This document shows, piece after piece, positions 1 to 6,424 of a DNA stretch of 7,118 nucleotides. Under the pieces are notes generated by a model, which made no database searches, was not told the origin of the DNA, and worked only from the letters and a program-made list of their open reading frames with translations. Positions within the stretch are counted from its first letter, which is position 1, and each line of letters starts with the position of its first letter. The stretch covers positions 1 to 7,118 of the forward strand of contig DAOWKG010000294.1 of assembly GCA_030639985.1 (NCBI GenBank), read 5' to 3'. Origin of the DNA: Desulfuromonadaceae bacterium (lineage in GTDB: Bacteria > Desulfobacterota > Desulfuromonadia > Desulfuromonadales > Geopsychrobacteraceae). The position numbers and the translations under genes are program-made.

Positions 1-1650
1 CGGAGTCGATAACCCCAGCAGATTTAAAGCATTTGCCAGCACCATGCGTACCGAGTTGATCAAATAGAGCCGCGCCCGACTGGTTGCCGGATCATCAACC
101 AATACCCGGTTACGATTATAGTAACTATGAAACTGAGCGGCAAGATCCTGTAAATAAAAAACTACTCGATGCGGCTCATAGTTCAATGCCGCCCCCACCA
201 CCGTTTCGGGAAAACGTGCCAGCTGTCGAATCAAAGCCAGTTCCTCGGCTAACTCCAACCGGCGGTAATCAATTTCGCCCGGTTGCGGTAATGCTATACC
301 TGCCTCAACTGCAGATCGATTAATACTGCAAATCCGGGCGTACGCATACTGGACATAATATACCGGGTTATCACTACTCTGCTGCTTTGCCAGTTCCAAA
401 TCAAAATCGAGCTGACTATCACAACGACGCATCAAAAAGTAGAACCGGCAAGCATCCCGCCCAACTTCATCGATAACCTCTTTAAGGGTGATAAAATTAC
501 CCGAACGCTTCCCCATAATAAAAGGTTTGCCATCGCGCAACAGATTGACCATTTGAATCAACAACACTTCGAGGTCTTCGGGAGAATGCCCCAAGCCTGC
601 CAGCATTGCTTTCATCCGGGGGATATAACCATGATGATCAGCCCCCCAGACATCAATAACCCGGTCGAAGCCACGATCGAATTTTTCCATATGGTAAGCA
701 ACATCGGAAGCAAAATAGGTGTGGCTACCATCAGATTTAATCAAGACCCGATCTTTATCATCACCAAACTCAGTAGTACGCAACCAGAGGGCATCGCCTT
801 CTTCAAACGAAAGCCCCTTATCCTTTAATTTGGTAAGTTCCTGCGCGACCATACCACGATCATAAAGTTGCTGTTCACTGAACCAGTTGTCAAACTCGAT
901 CCCAAAGGTCTGCAAATCGGCTTTAATCCACTTAAGAATTTCGGCGATACCAAAACGGGCACAAGTTTCGATTGCTTCAGCCTCAGCGACAGCTGTCAAT
1001 TCCCCCTGCTCCGCCCGGTATTTAGCTGCCAGATCGACAATATAACTCGCCTGATAACCGTCTTCGGGAAAAACAATCGACTCCCCCTGTAACTCCCGCA
1101 GTCGCAACCAGATGGAACGTCCCAGAATTTGCACCTGATTGCCTGCATCATTGATATAATATTCACGCTGGACCGTAAATCCGGCAGCTTGCAATACTGC
1201 CGCAACAGCGTCACCCACTACCGCCCCACGACCATGACCAATATGCAACGGACCGGTGGGATTGGCGCTGACAAACTCAACCTGAATCTTGGTTCCAGCA
1301 CCAACTTGACTACGACCGTAGGTGGCTCCCTGCACCATCACTTGATCGAGAACATCGTACCAACACTTTGCTGCCAAACGAAAATTGATAAAACCAGGGC
1401 CGGCAATCTCAACCTTCTCACACAATGGATTATCTGCCAGCACTGCAACCAGAGCGTCGGCTATTTTTCTTGGCGCCTGTCGTTCTGGCTTTGCCAAAGT
1501 CATTGCCAAGTTAGTGGCAAAATCGCCATGATCTGGATTTTTTGGCGTCTCCAATTGAATTTCAGCAGGTAATTCGCCGGAGCTCAAAGTTCCTTCCGCA
1601 TAGCATTGTTGCAAAGCAGCCAGAATCACCTGTCGTAATTGTTCTTTCAT
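1..1650 (-). CDS. argS: Arginyl-tRNA synthetase (3' end cut by window edge)
   Basis: Class I aminoacyl-tRNA synthetase that attaches arginine to tRNA-Arg in the cytoplasm. The reading frame stays open for 550 codons from an ATG at 1650 to the left edge. The family is usually about 550-560 residues and the last visible residues (NLLGLSTP) match the usual C-terminal end, so probably only a few codons are missing. Visible order: N-terminal tRNA-recognition domain (about 1-100, with NPDHGDFATN near 38-47); the class I signature, SANPTGPLHIGHGRG, with HIGH at 136-139; the Rossmann catalytic core with WGADHHGYI near 333-341; a divergent KMSKS loop, MGKRSG, at 379-384; and a C-terminal DALR-type anticodon-binding helical domain beginning around NPVYYVQYAYARI (429 onward). 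The start lies 8 bases after the stop of the ftsB-like gene, so the two are probably cotranscribed and perhaps translationally coupled. Identification is very secure. Confidence 0.97.
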   Translation of the reverse strand, partial: MKEQLRQVILAALQQCYAEGTLSSGELPAEIQLETPKNPDHGDFATNLAMTLAKPERQAPRKIADALVAVLADNPLCEKVEIAGPGFINFRLAAKCWYDVLDQVMVQGATYGRSQVGAGTKIQVEFVSANPTGPLHIGHGRGAVVGDAVAAVLQAAGFTVQREYYINDAGNQVQILGRSIWLRLRELQGESIVFPEDGYQASYIVDLAAKYRAEQGELTAVAEAEAIETCARFGIAEILKWIKADLQTFGIEFDNWFSEQQLYDRGMVAQELTKLKDKGLSFEEGDALWLRTTEFGDDKDRVLIKSDGSHTYFASDVAYHMEKFDRGFDRVIDVWGADHHGYIPRMKAMLAGLGHSPEDLEVLLIQMVNLLRDGKPFIMGKRSGNFITLKEVIDEVGRDACRFYFLMRRCDSQLDFDLELAKQQSSDNPVYYVQYAYARICSINRSAVEAGIALPQPGEIDYRRLELAEELALIRQLARFPETVVGAALNYEPHRVVFYLQDLAAQFHSYYNRNRVLVDDPATSRARLYLINSVRMVLANALNLLGLSTP

Positions 1651-1658
1651 CGTTTTTA

Positions 1659-1985
1659 CTACCTTTTCTCTGTGCTATCAGTATCTGGAAGATGGTAGAT
1701 CAGCTCGCCCTCACGCACCATTCCCAGTCTGGTTCGTGCCAGCTGTTCCCAATAAGTTTTATCGTGCCGTAATCTTTCAATGGTATTTTCAAGTTGTTGT
1801 TGCTGTTGCTGCAATTTGACCAACTGCTGCTCTAAATCATGTTTCTGCTGCTCAGCCTGGACAATTCGCAACACTCCCCTGCTACCAAACACCGCATAAA
1901 CAAACATCAGCAGAATTGCGAAAAGCAACAAGATGGTCAATAAATTTTTTCTGCCGGGAGCTCCCGGTTCATGGGGAGATGTCAA
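1659..1985 (-). CDS. ftsB: FtsB/DivIC-family septum formation initiator protein
   Basis: Small bitopic divisome protein of 108 residues. Family members (FtsB in Proteobacteria, DivIC in Firmicutes) pair with FtsL through a membrane coiled coil and help activate septal peptidoglycan synthesis by FtsWI. Visible: a short cytoplasmic N-terminus (1-13, ending GRK), one hydrophobic membrane segment (about 14-33, LLTILLLFAILLMFVYAVF), a Gln/Glu/Leu-rich coiled coil (about 43-75) with a run of six glutamines at 59-64, and the family's C-terminal block, YWEQLARTRLGMVREGELIY, at 78-97. I chose the TTG start at 1985 because GGAGG sits 5 bases upstream and because it places the membrane segment after a short basic N-terminus. 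It begins 15 bases after the lptD stop and ends 8 bases before argS. FtsB and DivIC cannot be told apart with certainty at this length; FtsL is not in the window. Confidence 0.88.
   Translation of the reverse strand: MTSPHEPGAPGRKNLLTILLLFAILLMFVYAVFGSRGVLRIVQAEQQKHDLEQQLVKLQQQQQQLENTIERLRHDKTYWEQLARTRLGMVREGELIYHLPDTDSTEKR
1662..1667 (-). promoter_or_regulatory. Probable ribosome binding site of argS, inside the ftsB-like gene
   Basis: On the minus strand AAAAGG lies about 11 bases before the argS ATG. It is formed by the last two sense codons (Lys-Arg) of the upstream ftsB-like gene. The spacing is at the long end for a Shine-Dalgarno sequence, but no better purine run lies closer. Ribosomes finishing the upstream gene would be delivered to it, which fits coupling. 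Confidence 0.5.
1794..1811 (-). repeat. Short CAA/CAG trinucleotide tract encoding six glutamines
   Basis: Six consecutive glutamine codons (CAG CAA CAG CAA CAA CAA on the minus strand) lie within the coiled-coil part of the ftsB-like gene, residues 59-64. The codons are mixed, so it is not a perfect microsatellite. Length changes in steps of three would keep the frame but shift the coiled-coil register. Confidence 0.8.
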
Positions 1986-1990
1986 ACTAC

Positions 1991-1995
1991 CCTCC
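1991..1995 (-). promoter_or_regulatory. Strong ribosome binding site fixing the TTG start of the ftsB-like gene
   Basis: The minus strand reads GGAGG (within GCGGAGGGTAG) five bases before TTG at 1985. This near-ideal Shine-Dalgarno sequence and spacing decides the non-ATG start; there is no in-frame ATG before the membrane segment. It lies in the 15-base gap just after the lptD stop. Confidence 0.8.
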
Positions 1996-2000
1996 GCAGG

Positions 2001-4061
2001 CTAAATACCACCAAAGCTACTACCAACACCACCGACAGAACCAATTCCTCGCATGGTAAAGGTCAACATGACCGCCTGCTCATCATCGTGCTCACGCAAA
2101 GATAACAGCGCACTCCAACACTGGCGCCGATATTCGATGCCAACCACCTGTTCCAATTGTTCGTTGGTGGCAAATTCATAACGCTGTTGATAATTCAAAT
2201 AAAATGGCTTAAGAAAAGCGACACTCAAATCAACGGCGCCATAATTGATATCCTCAACCGCATCATAATGGTACTGCACCGTCACCGAATTGTCATTTTT
2301 ATCCCCAATTTTTACACTCGCCGCCACTTTGACCCACTCACCTGAATCGACATCCAATGTCGTATCGGTATGCAACGCGAACCAGGTTGTTGGCAAAACT
2401 TTCATTTCAAGCCGCAGATCAAGAAATCGCTGTTCCGGAGCGCTGTCGGTCAAATCATATGGTTGCGATATCCGCAGATAGAGCAAGTCACGATAGGTCG
2501 AGCCGCTATCTGGGTGGTCAGAACGCAAGGTAAAGCGCTGCACCAGAGCATACTCAATTTGATTAAGCTCCTCAATCCGGTCGTAGATATCAAAATCGGG
2601 GAGATGGGTTTGGTCAACATCCGGAATATAGCGATAAACCAGCTCCGGTTCAATAATATGGCGCAACTTGCCAGAAAAACCCAACGGCTGCGTATAAATC
2701 TTCTGCAACCGAGTATTCGCCCGGGTAACAAACTCTGGAAGTCCATCATACTCAGAACTGGAGTCATCATTTAGACCCCAATAAAAGCGCTCACGATATG
2801 AAAGTTGCGGCGTTATAGCAATGACATCCCACAACTTAACCGTTGTCGACACGATTGGCCGAGCCATCAAGCGATTACCACGCAACCCCTCACGCCGCCA
2901 GAAATTAGTATATTCGCTCTCCAAGGCATAATAAAATATCGATTCCCCCAAGCGCTGGCGGGTGGCATCAAAAGTAATGCGTGGATACAGTTGCAGAGTA
3001 GTTGGATCAGCAATTTCAAGATCCTTGGTATACTTCATCTGGCCAATTAAATTGTATTTCCCCCAATTTTTACGCAGCGAAAATACCGATTGCACCTTAT
3101 CTTTATTGTACTCCTCGGCAACCGTACCAAAATCTTCAAAGTAGTCATGATCATTAACATATTCGACGTCAGCGACCATACGCACATCACCAGGCAACCA
3201 ACCATCGTGCTGCCACTCCAAGGCATAACGCTCCTCATCAACACTGACACCATCTACCTTATCAACATCAATATGATAAACCCGTGCTTCACCACCATTG
3301 GTTTGACCGAAAACATAGCGGTATTCCAGCCCTTTTCCCAGCCCCATATCGGAAAGATAATCGAGGTAGAGGGTAGCATCCTGATTCACCCCCAGCACTT
3401 GATAATAGGCGGCGCCGTATTGAAACCCACGACTACTCGAATAACCGATGGTTGGTATCATCAAGCCCGATTCACGCTCAGTTTTAGCCGGATAAATCAT
3501 ATAGGGGAAATAAAGGGCAGGAATGTCGTTTAGATAAAAAACTGTATGGCGAGCCCGGGCGTAACCACCGAGAGTAACATCAACCTGACTGGCACCAAAT
3601 TTCCAGGCGGGGACCTCACCATCACAGGTAGTAAAAATCCCATTTTTAATGCGATAATCCAGTTTACCAAGCCGCTCGATCGACTCGCCCCGAAGATGAA
3701 AATTTTGCTCCCGCAGGAAGAAATGACCCGCCGTTATCTTCCCAGTTCCATGTTTTAAATTGTAATTAGCAGCAGTGCCGGATAGTTCTTCATCTGGTGA
3801 AAGCAGTTCCACCTCACCCGTCATAACCACCTCACCGCTGGCCATATTCCACTCAAGTGTCTGGCTATGAACTTCGAGATCGCCCTGAACCAGTTTAACA
3901 TTACCCTGAGCCCGATAGACCCCGGCAGCCTTATCAAGGCTCAGCTGATCAGCTTCAAGCAGCACCGGTACTTCGGTCTTACCAACCTGATCAAAATCTG
4001 CAGCCAGCACCAGACCGGGGGTAACGAAAAGAAGAATACCAACAATAATCCGTATCAACAT
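2001..4061 (-). CDS. lptD: LPS-assembly outer-membrane protein LptD (OstA/Imp)
   Basis: Outer-membrane beta-barrel that, plugged by the lipoprotein LptE, receives LPS from the periplasmic Lpt bridge and inserts it into the outer leaflet. It has 686 residues, shorter than E. coli LptD (784). Visible: a signal peptide (1-20, hydrophobic, ending GLVLA before ADFDQ); an OstA/LptA-like jellyroll domain (about 32-130) with the repeat style LEADQLSLDKAAGVYRAQG and WNMASGEVVMTGEVEL; the family junction motif IFTTCDGEVPAWKF (142-155); PALYFPY (181-187); ESGLMIPTIGY (197-207); then a long barrel of alternating aromatic and polar strands ending in a Gly-rich tail. There are only two cysteines, C146 and C648, one on each side of the barrel, matching the E. 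coli C173-C725 type of disulfide. The ATG at 4061 has AGGA 5 bases upstream and an in-frame TAA about 30 bases before it. It follows folC by 55 bases. Confidence 0.95.
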   Translation of the reverse strand: MLIRIIVGILLFVTPGLVLAADFDQVGKTEVPVLLEADQLSLDKAAGVYRAQGNVKLVQGDLEVHSQTLEWNMASGEVVMTGEVELLSPDEELSGTAANYNLKHGTGKITAGHFFLREQNFHLRGESIERLGKLDYRIKNGIFTTCDGEVPAWKFGASQVDVTLGGYARARHTVFYLNDIPALYFPYMIYPAKTERESGLMIPTIGYSSSRGFQYGAAYYQVLGVNQDATLYLDYLSDMGLGKGLEYRYVFGQTNGGEARVYHIDVDKVDGVSVDEERYALEWQHDGWLPGDVRMVADVEYVNDHDYFEDFGTVAEEYNKDKVQSVFSLRKNWGKYNLIGQMKYTKDLEIADPTTLQLYPRITFDATRQRLGESIFYYALESEYTNFWRREGLRGNRLMARPIVSTTVKLWDVIAITPQLSYRERFYWGLNDDSSSEYDGLPEFVTRANTRLQKIYTQPLGFSGKLRHIIEPELVYRYIPDVDQTHLPDFDIYDRIEELNQIEYALVQRFTLRSDHPDSGSTYRDLLYLRISQPYDLTDSAPEQRFLDLRLEMKVLPTTWFALHTDTTLDVDSGEWVKVAASVKIGDKNDNSVTVQYHYDAVEDINYGAVDLSVAFLKPFYLNYQQRYEFATNEQLEQVVGIEYRRQCWSALLSLREHDDEQAVMLTFTMRGIGSVGGVGSSFGGI

Positions 4062-4066
4062 GAAAA

Positions 4067-4070
4067 TCCT
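4067..4070 (-). promoter_or_regulatory. Ribosome binding site of lptD
   Basis: AGGA on the minus strand, five bases before the ATG at 4061. It supports that start, which also begins a well-formed signal peptide. The surrounding 55-base folC-lptD gap (4062-4116) shows no convincing promoter or terminator. Confidence 0.65.
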
Positions 4071-4116
4071 GATTTGCCATCGAAGGGCTTAAATTAAAGT
4101 AGTATTCAGCAAATTA

Positions 4117-5403
4117 TCAGCAATCGGTTATCGCCAGGGCGTCGACATCTGGCAACAAAAATTCACGAATCACCGCAACCAGAAACAATGAACCGGCAAC
4201 CAGAATAGTATCCCCCGCTGCCCGATTTTTTAATGCGGCCTGTATTGCTGCGATGGGTTCAACATAACCGTGACCAGAAATGCCAGCCGCAGCTACTTGC
4301 TGCAACAACTCCTCAATCGGTACTGCCGGATGAAACGGTGGCTGAGTCACATAGACATGCCCGGCAAATGGCAGCAAACAGGCGAGCAATTCTGCCGCCT
4401 GCTTGTCGGCCTTACAACCAATAACCAGATGTAATCCGGCTAGATCCTGCTGCCGTAAATGCTGGGCTAAAATCTTTGCTCCAGCAGGGTTATGAGCACC
4501 GTCAAGAAGTACTTGCGACGGCAACCATTCCAATCTTCCCGGCCAGCGTACCCGCTCCAAACCAGTCCTGATATCGGCGGTGCTGAAATCGATACCAGCT
4601 TGAGTCAAACAATCCGCCGTTGCTGCCGCCAGTGCCAGGTTTTGCAGCTGATGTTCACCACTCAGAGTCGTTTTTATATTGTCGACCAGAAAGTCAGTTC
4701 CAGAGACACTAAAAGTATCGCCCTCACGCTGCCAGCAATAGTCTTTTCCCAGTTGCTTTAACGGTAGCGCTAACTCTGCCGCCCGCTGCTGCAGCACCGT
4801 ATTAACTTCTTCCCGCTGTGGAGCGCTGATAACCGGAACCCCAGATTTAAAAATCCCCGCCTTTTCAGCGGCAATCTGTTCCAACTCCGTCCCCAAGTAG
4901 GCGGTATGGTCAAGAGCAATCGGGGTAATCAGGCACATTTCGGGAGTAACGACATTGGTAGCATCAAGTCTGCCACCAAGCCCGGTTTCCAAGATCGCCC
5001 ACGCAACCTTATGGCGCTTAAAACTTAACAGTGCCATGGCGGTGGTAAACTCAAAAAAAGTCGTCCGCAATGCTTCAGCATGCGGACGCAATTCGTCGAT
5101 TAGTTCAACCACCTCAGATTCGGAAATCTGGTTGGTATCGATTCTGATTCGTTCGGTAAAATTATGTAGATGGGGCGAAGTATAAAGCCCCGCCGAAATT
5201 CCAGCAGCCTGAAAAATATTGGCCAATGCTGCCGCAGTTGACCCCTTGCCGTTGGTTCCAGCGATATGGATAATTCGCAAACTTTCCTGCGGATTTCCGA
5301 CCCGTTCGAGCAATTGCCGAATATTTTGCAGCCCCAACTTGATACCAAAAAGCTGGAGGGCATAGAGATAGTCGAGGCTATCTTGATAATTATTGTTGCC
5401 CAC
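4117..5403 (-). CDS. folC: Folylpolyglutamate synthase / dihydrofolate synthase
   Basis: ATP-dependent Mur-ligase-like enzyme that adds glutamate to folates and, in many bacteria, also makes dihydrofolate from dihydropteroate. Cytoplasmic, 428 residues, normal for the family. Visible: N-terminal DSLDYLYALQLFGIKLGLQN (8-27), typical of FolC; P-loop GTNGKGS (49-55); EFTTAMALLSF (118-128); ETGLGGRLDATN (139-150); ITPIALDHTAYLG (159-171); EKAGIFK (180-186), whose lysine is carbamylated in this fold; WPGRLE (287-292); and LDGAHNP (300-306) at the start of the C-terminal glutamate-ligase domain. It ends with an ILVAGSLFLVA segment typical of the family. The start is a GTG at 5403: an in-frame TAA lies only 3 bases upstream, and no family-like alternative start is visible. 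Its ribosome binding site is weak. Whether it has both activities or only the polyglutamate one cannot be read from the sequence. Confidence 0.96.
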   Translation of the reverse strand: MGNNNYQDSLDYLYALQLFGIKLGLQNIRQLLERVGNPQESLRIIHIAGTNGKGSTAAALANIFQAAGISAGLYTSPHLHNFTERIRIDTNQISESEVVELIDELRPHAEALRTTFFEFTTAMALLSFKRHKVAWAILETGLGGRLDATNVVTPEMCLITPIALDHTAYLGTELEQIAAEKAGIFKSGVPVISAPQREEVNTVLQQRAAELALPLKQLGKDYCWQREGDTFSVSGTDFLVDNIKTTLSGEHQLQNLALAAATADCLTQAGIDFSTADIRTGLERVRWPGRLEWLPSQVLLDGAHNPAGAKILAQHLRQQDLAGLHLVIGCKADKQAAELLACLLPFAGHVYVTQPPFHPAVPIEELLQQVAAAGISGHGYVEPIAAIQAALKNRAAGDTILVAGSLFLVAVIREFLLPDVDALAITDC

Positions 5404-5406
5404 GGT

Positions 5407-5430
5407 TTATACTTTGTAGCTATTCTGCAT
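5407..5430 (-). other. Seven-codon ORF directly ahead of folC (possible leader peptide)
   Basis: An ATG at 5430 opens a frame reading MQNSYKV and stops with TAA at 5407-5409, three bases before the folC GTG and in the same frame. No clear Shine-Dalgarno sequence precedes it. It could be a coupling mini-ORF that brings ribosomes to the weak GTG start, or simply chance. If the nearby TATAAT box is a real promoter, its transcripts would start inside this ORF and not contain it. Confidence 0.25.
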
Positions 5431-5432
5431 AA

Positions 5433-5438
5433 ATTATA
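5433..5438 (-). promoter_or_regulatory. Possible -10 box of an internal promoter for folC
   Basis: A perfect TATAAT on the minus strand in the AT-rich accD-folC gap, about 30 bases before the folC start. The best -35 candidates at 16-18 base spacing (around 5455-5462, such as TATAGT) are poor matches to TTGACA and there is no extended -10 TG. An AT-rich spacer can give this hexamer by chance, so the call is weak. Confidence 0.25.
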
Positions 5439-5469
5439 TTTAACGCAAGGGTGAGACTATACCACCACC

Positions 5470-6318
5470 CTATTTCTTGGTAAAAATTCGCAGCAATTCA
5501 GATAGTTTTTGTTTCATCTCTTTGCGCGGGATAATCATGTCGACCATCCCGTGCTCCAGCAGATACTCGGAACGCTGGAACCCTTCTGGCAGCGTCTGGC
5601 GAATCGTCTGTTCGATAACCCGTGGCCCGGCAAAGCCGATCAATGCCCGTGGTTCGGCAATATTCAAATCACCCAGCATAGCGAAACTGGCAGTTACACC
5701 GCCAGTGGTCGGATCGGTAAGTACCGAAATAAATGGAATCCCGGCCGCTTTCAGCTTTGCCAACGCAGCACTGGTTTTTGCCATCTGCATCAGCGACATG
5801 ATACTTTCTTGCATCCGCGCCCCGCCAGAGGAAGAAAAAATCAATACTGGAGCATTGGTTTCTAATCCCTTTTCAATTGCCCGGGTAATTTTTTCACCGA
5901 CAACCGACCCCATGCTGCCACCCATAAAGGCAAAATCGAACACCGCAACTACGACCGGCAAGCCAGCTAAATCACCCTCACCACAGATAACCGCATCACC
6001 ATCACCAACTTTTTTAACCGATGCCTTGATCCGATCCTTATATTTTTTAGTATCCTTGAAATCGAGAAAATCGATCGAACACATCTTTGCATCCATTTCA
6101 ACAAAGGTGCCATCGTCAATAACCAAAGCAATCCGCTCACGGGCACCAATGCGAAAATGGTAATCGCACTTGGGGCAGACATCGAGATTCCGCTTAACCT
6201 CTTTGGCATAAATGATTTCCTGACAGTTTTTACACTTTGTCCAGACCCCTTCGGGGACTTTAACAGTTTTATTTTCAATCGCAGCGGTTAACGCTTTTTT
6301 CTTTCGAAACCAAGCCAT
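5470..6318 (-). CDS. accD: Acetyl-CoA carboxylase carboxyltransferase subunit beta
   Basis: Beta subunit of the carboxyltransferase half of acetyl-CoA carboxylase. With AccA it moves the carboxyl group from biotin on AccB to acetyl-CoA, giving malonyl-CoA for fatty acid synthesis. The protein has 282 residues, normal for AccD. Visible: N-terminal MAWFRKKK; a four-cysteine zinc ribbon, CKNC at 29-32 and CPKC at 48-51; then the crotonase-like carboxyltransferase core with [16 protein letters not shown] (128-143), [11 protein letters not shown] (162-172), [13 protein letters not shown] (201-213) and [12 protein letters not shown] (227-238). I start it at the ATG at 6318, not at the upstream in-frame ATG at 6363, because AAAGGA lies 6 bases before it and MAWFxKKK is the usual AccD beginning. 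The zinc ribbon and all core motifs are intact. AccA is not in this window, as is common where the two genes are separated. Confidence 0.97.
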   Translation of the reverse strand: MAWFRKKKALTAAIENKTVKVPEGVWTKCKNCQEIIYAKEVKRNLDVCPKCDYHFRIGARERIALVIDDGTFVEMDAKMCSIDFLDFKDTKKYKDRIKASVKKVGDGDAVICGEGDLAGLPVVVAVFDFAFMGGSMGSVVGEKITRAIEKGLETNAPVLIFSSSGGARMQESIMSLMQMAKTSAALAKLKAAGIPFISVLTDPTTGGVTASFAMLGDLNIAEPRALIGFAGPRVIEQTIRQTLPEGFQRSEYLLEHGMVDMIIPRKEMKQKLSELLRIFTKK

Positions 6319-6324
6319 GAAACA

Positions 6325-6330
6325 TCCTTT
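6325..6330 (-). promoter_or_regulatory. Ribosome binding site deciding the accD start
   Basis: AAAGGA on the minus strand, six bases before the ATG at 6318. It favours the short (282-residue) AccD over a 15-residue longer version beginning at 6363, which lacks family support. Confidence 0.7.
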
Positions 6331-6376
6331 TGGTTTACACCCATTACCAATTTTCAAATTCAATCAGCAATGCAGT

Positions 6377-6392
6377 GGGTAGATATCTAACC
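6377..6392 (-). other. Imperfect 16-base dyad in the trpA-accD gap
   Basis: The 106-base gap at 6319-6424 holds a perfect 10-base palindrome, TAGATATCTA (6380-6389), flanked after one mismatched pair by GG and CC. It has no loop, so it would not be a transcription terminator; a protein-binding site is conceivable, but a chance palindrome of this size is also plausible. No convincing promoter hexamer pair was seen in the gap. Confidence 0.25.
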
Positions 6393-6424
6393 TGAATCAG
6401 ACCAAAATACTATCGACCATCAAG

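Noticed and set aside
1129..1572. 147-residue plus-strand open frame opposite argS
   Set aside because: Antisense to the HIGH-motif region of argS; composition typical of a shadow frame.
3090..3533. 147-residue plus-strand open frame opposite lptD
   Set aside because: Antisense shadow of the LptD barrel coding sequence, with no family resemblance that I can recognise.
5449..5470. Possible hairpin GGGTG...CACCC at the end of accD as a terminator
   Set aside because: The stem has only five pairs around a 12-base loop and is not followed by a T run, so termination is not supported.
5477..6163. 228-residue plus-strand open frame opposite accD
   Set aside because: It lies wholly antisense to a clear accD, has Ser/Ile/Pro-rich shadow composition, no recognisable domain and no strong ribosome site.
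6330..6350. TTGGT...ACCAA pairing just before the accD ribosome site, possible attenuating hairpin
   Set aside because: A five-pair, AT-containing stem with an 11-base loop is too weak to claim as a regulatory structure.
6316..6363. Upstream in-frame ATG giving a 297-residue AccD
   Set aside because: The extra 15 residues do not resemble AccD N-termini, and the ATG at 6318 has a good ribosome site and the usual MAWF beginning.
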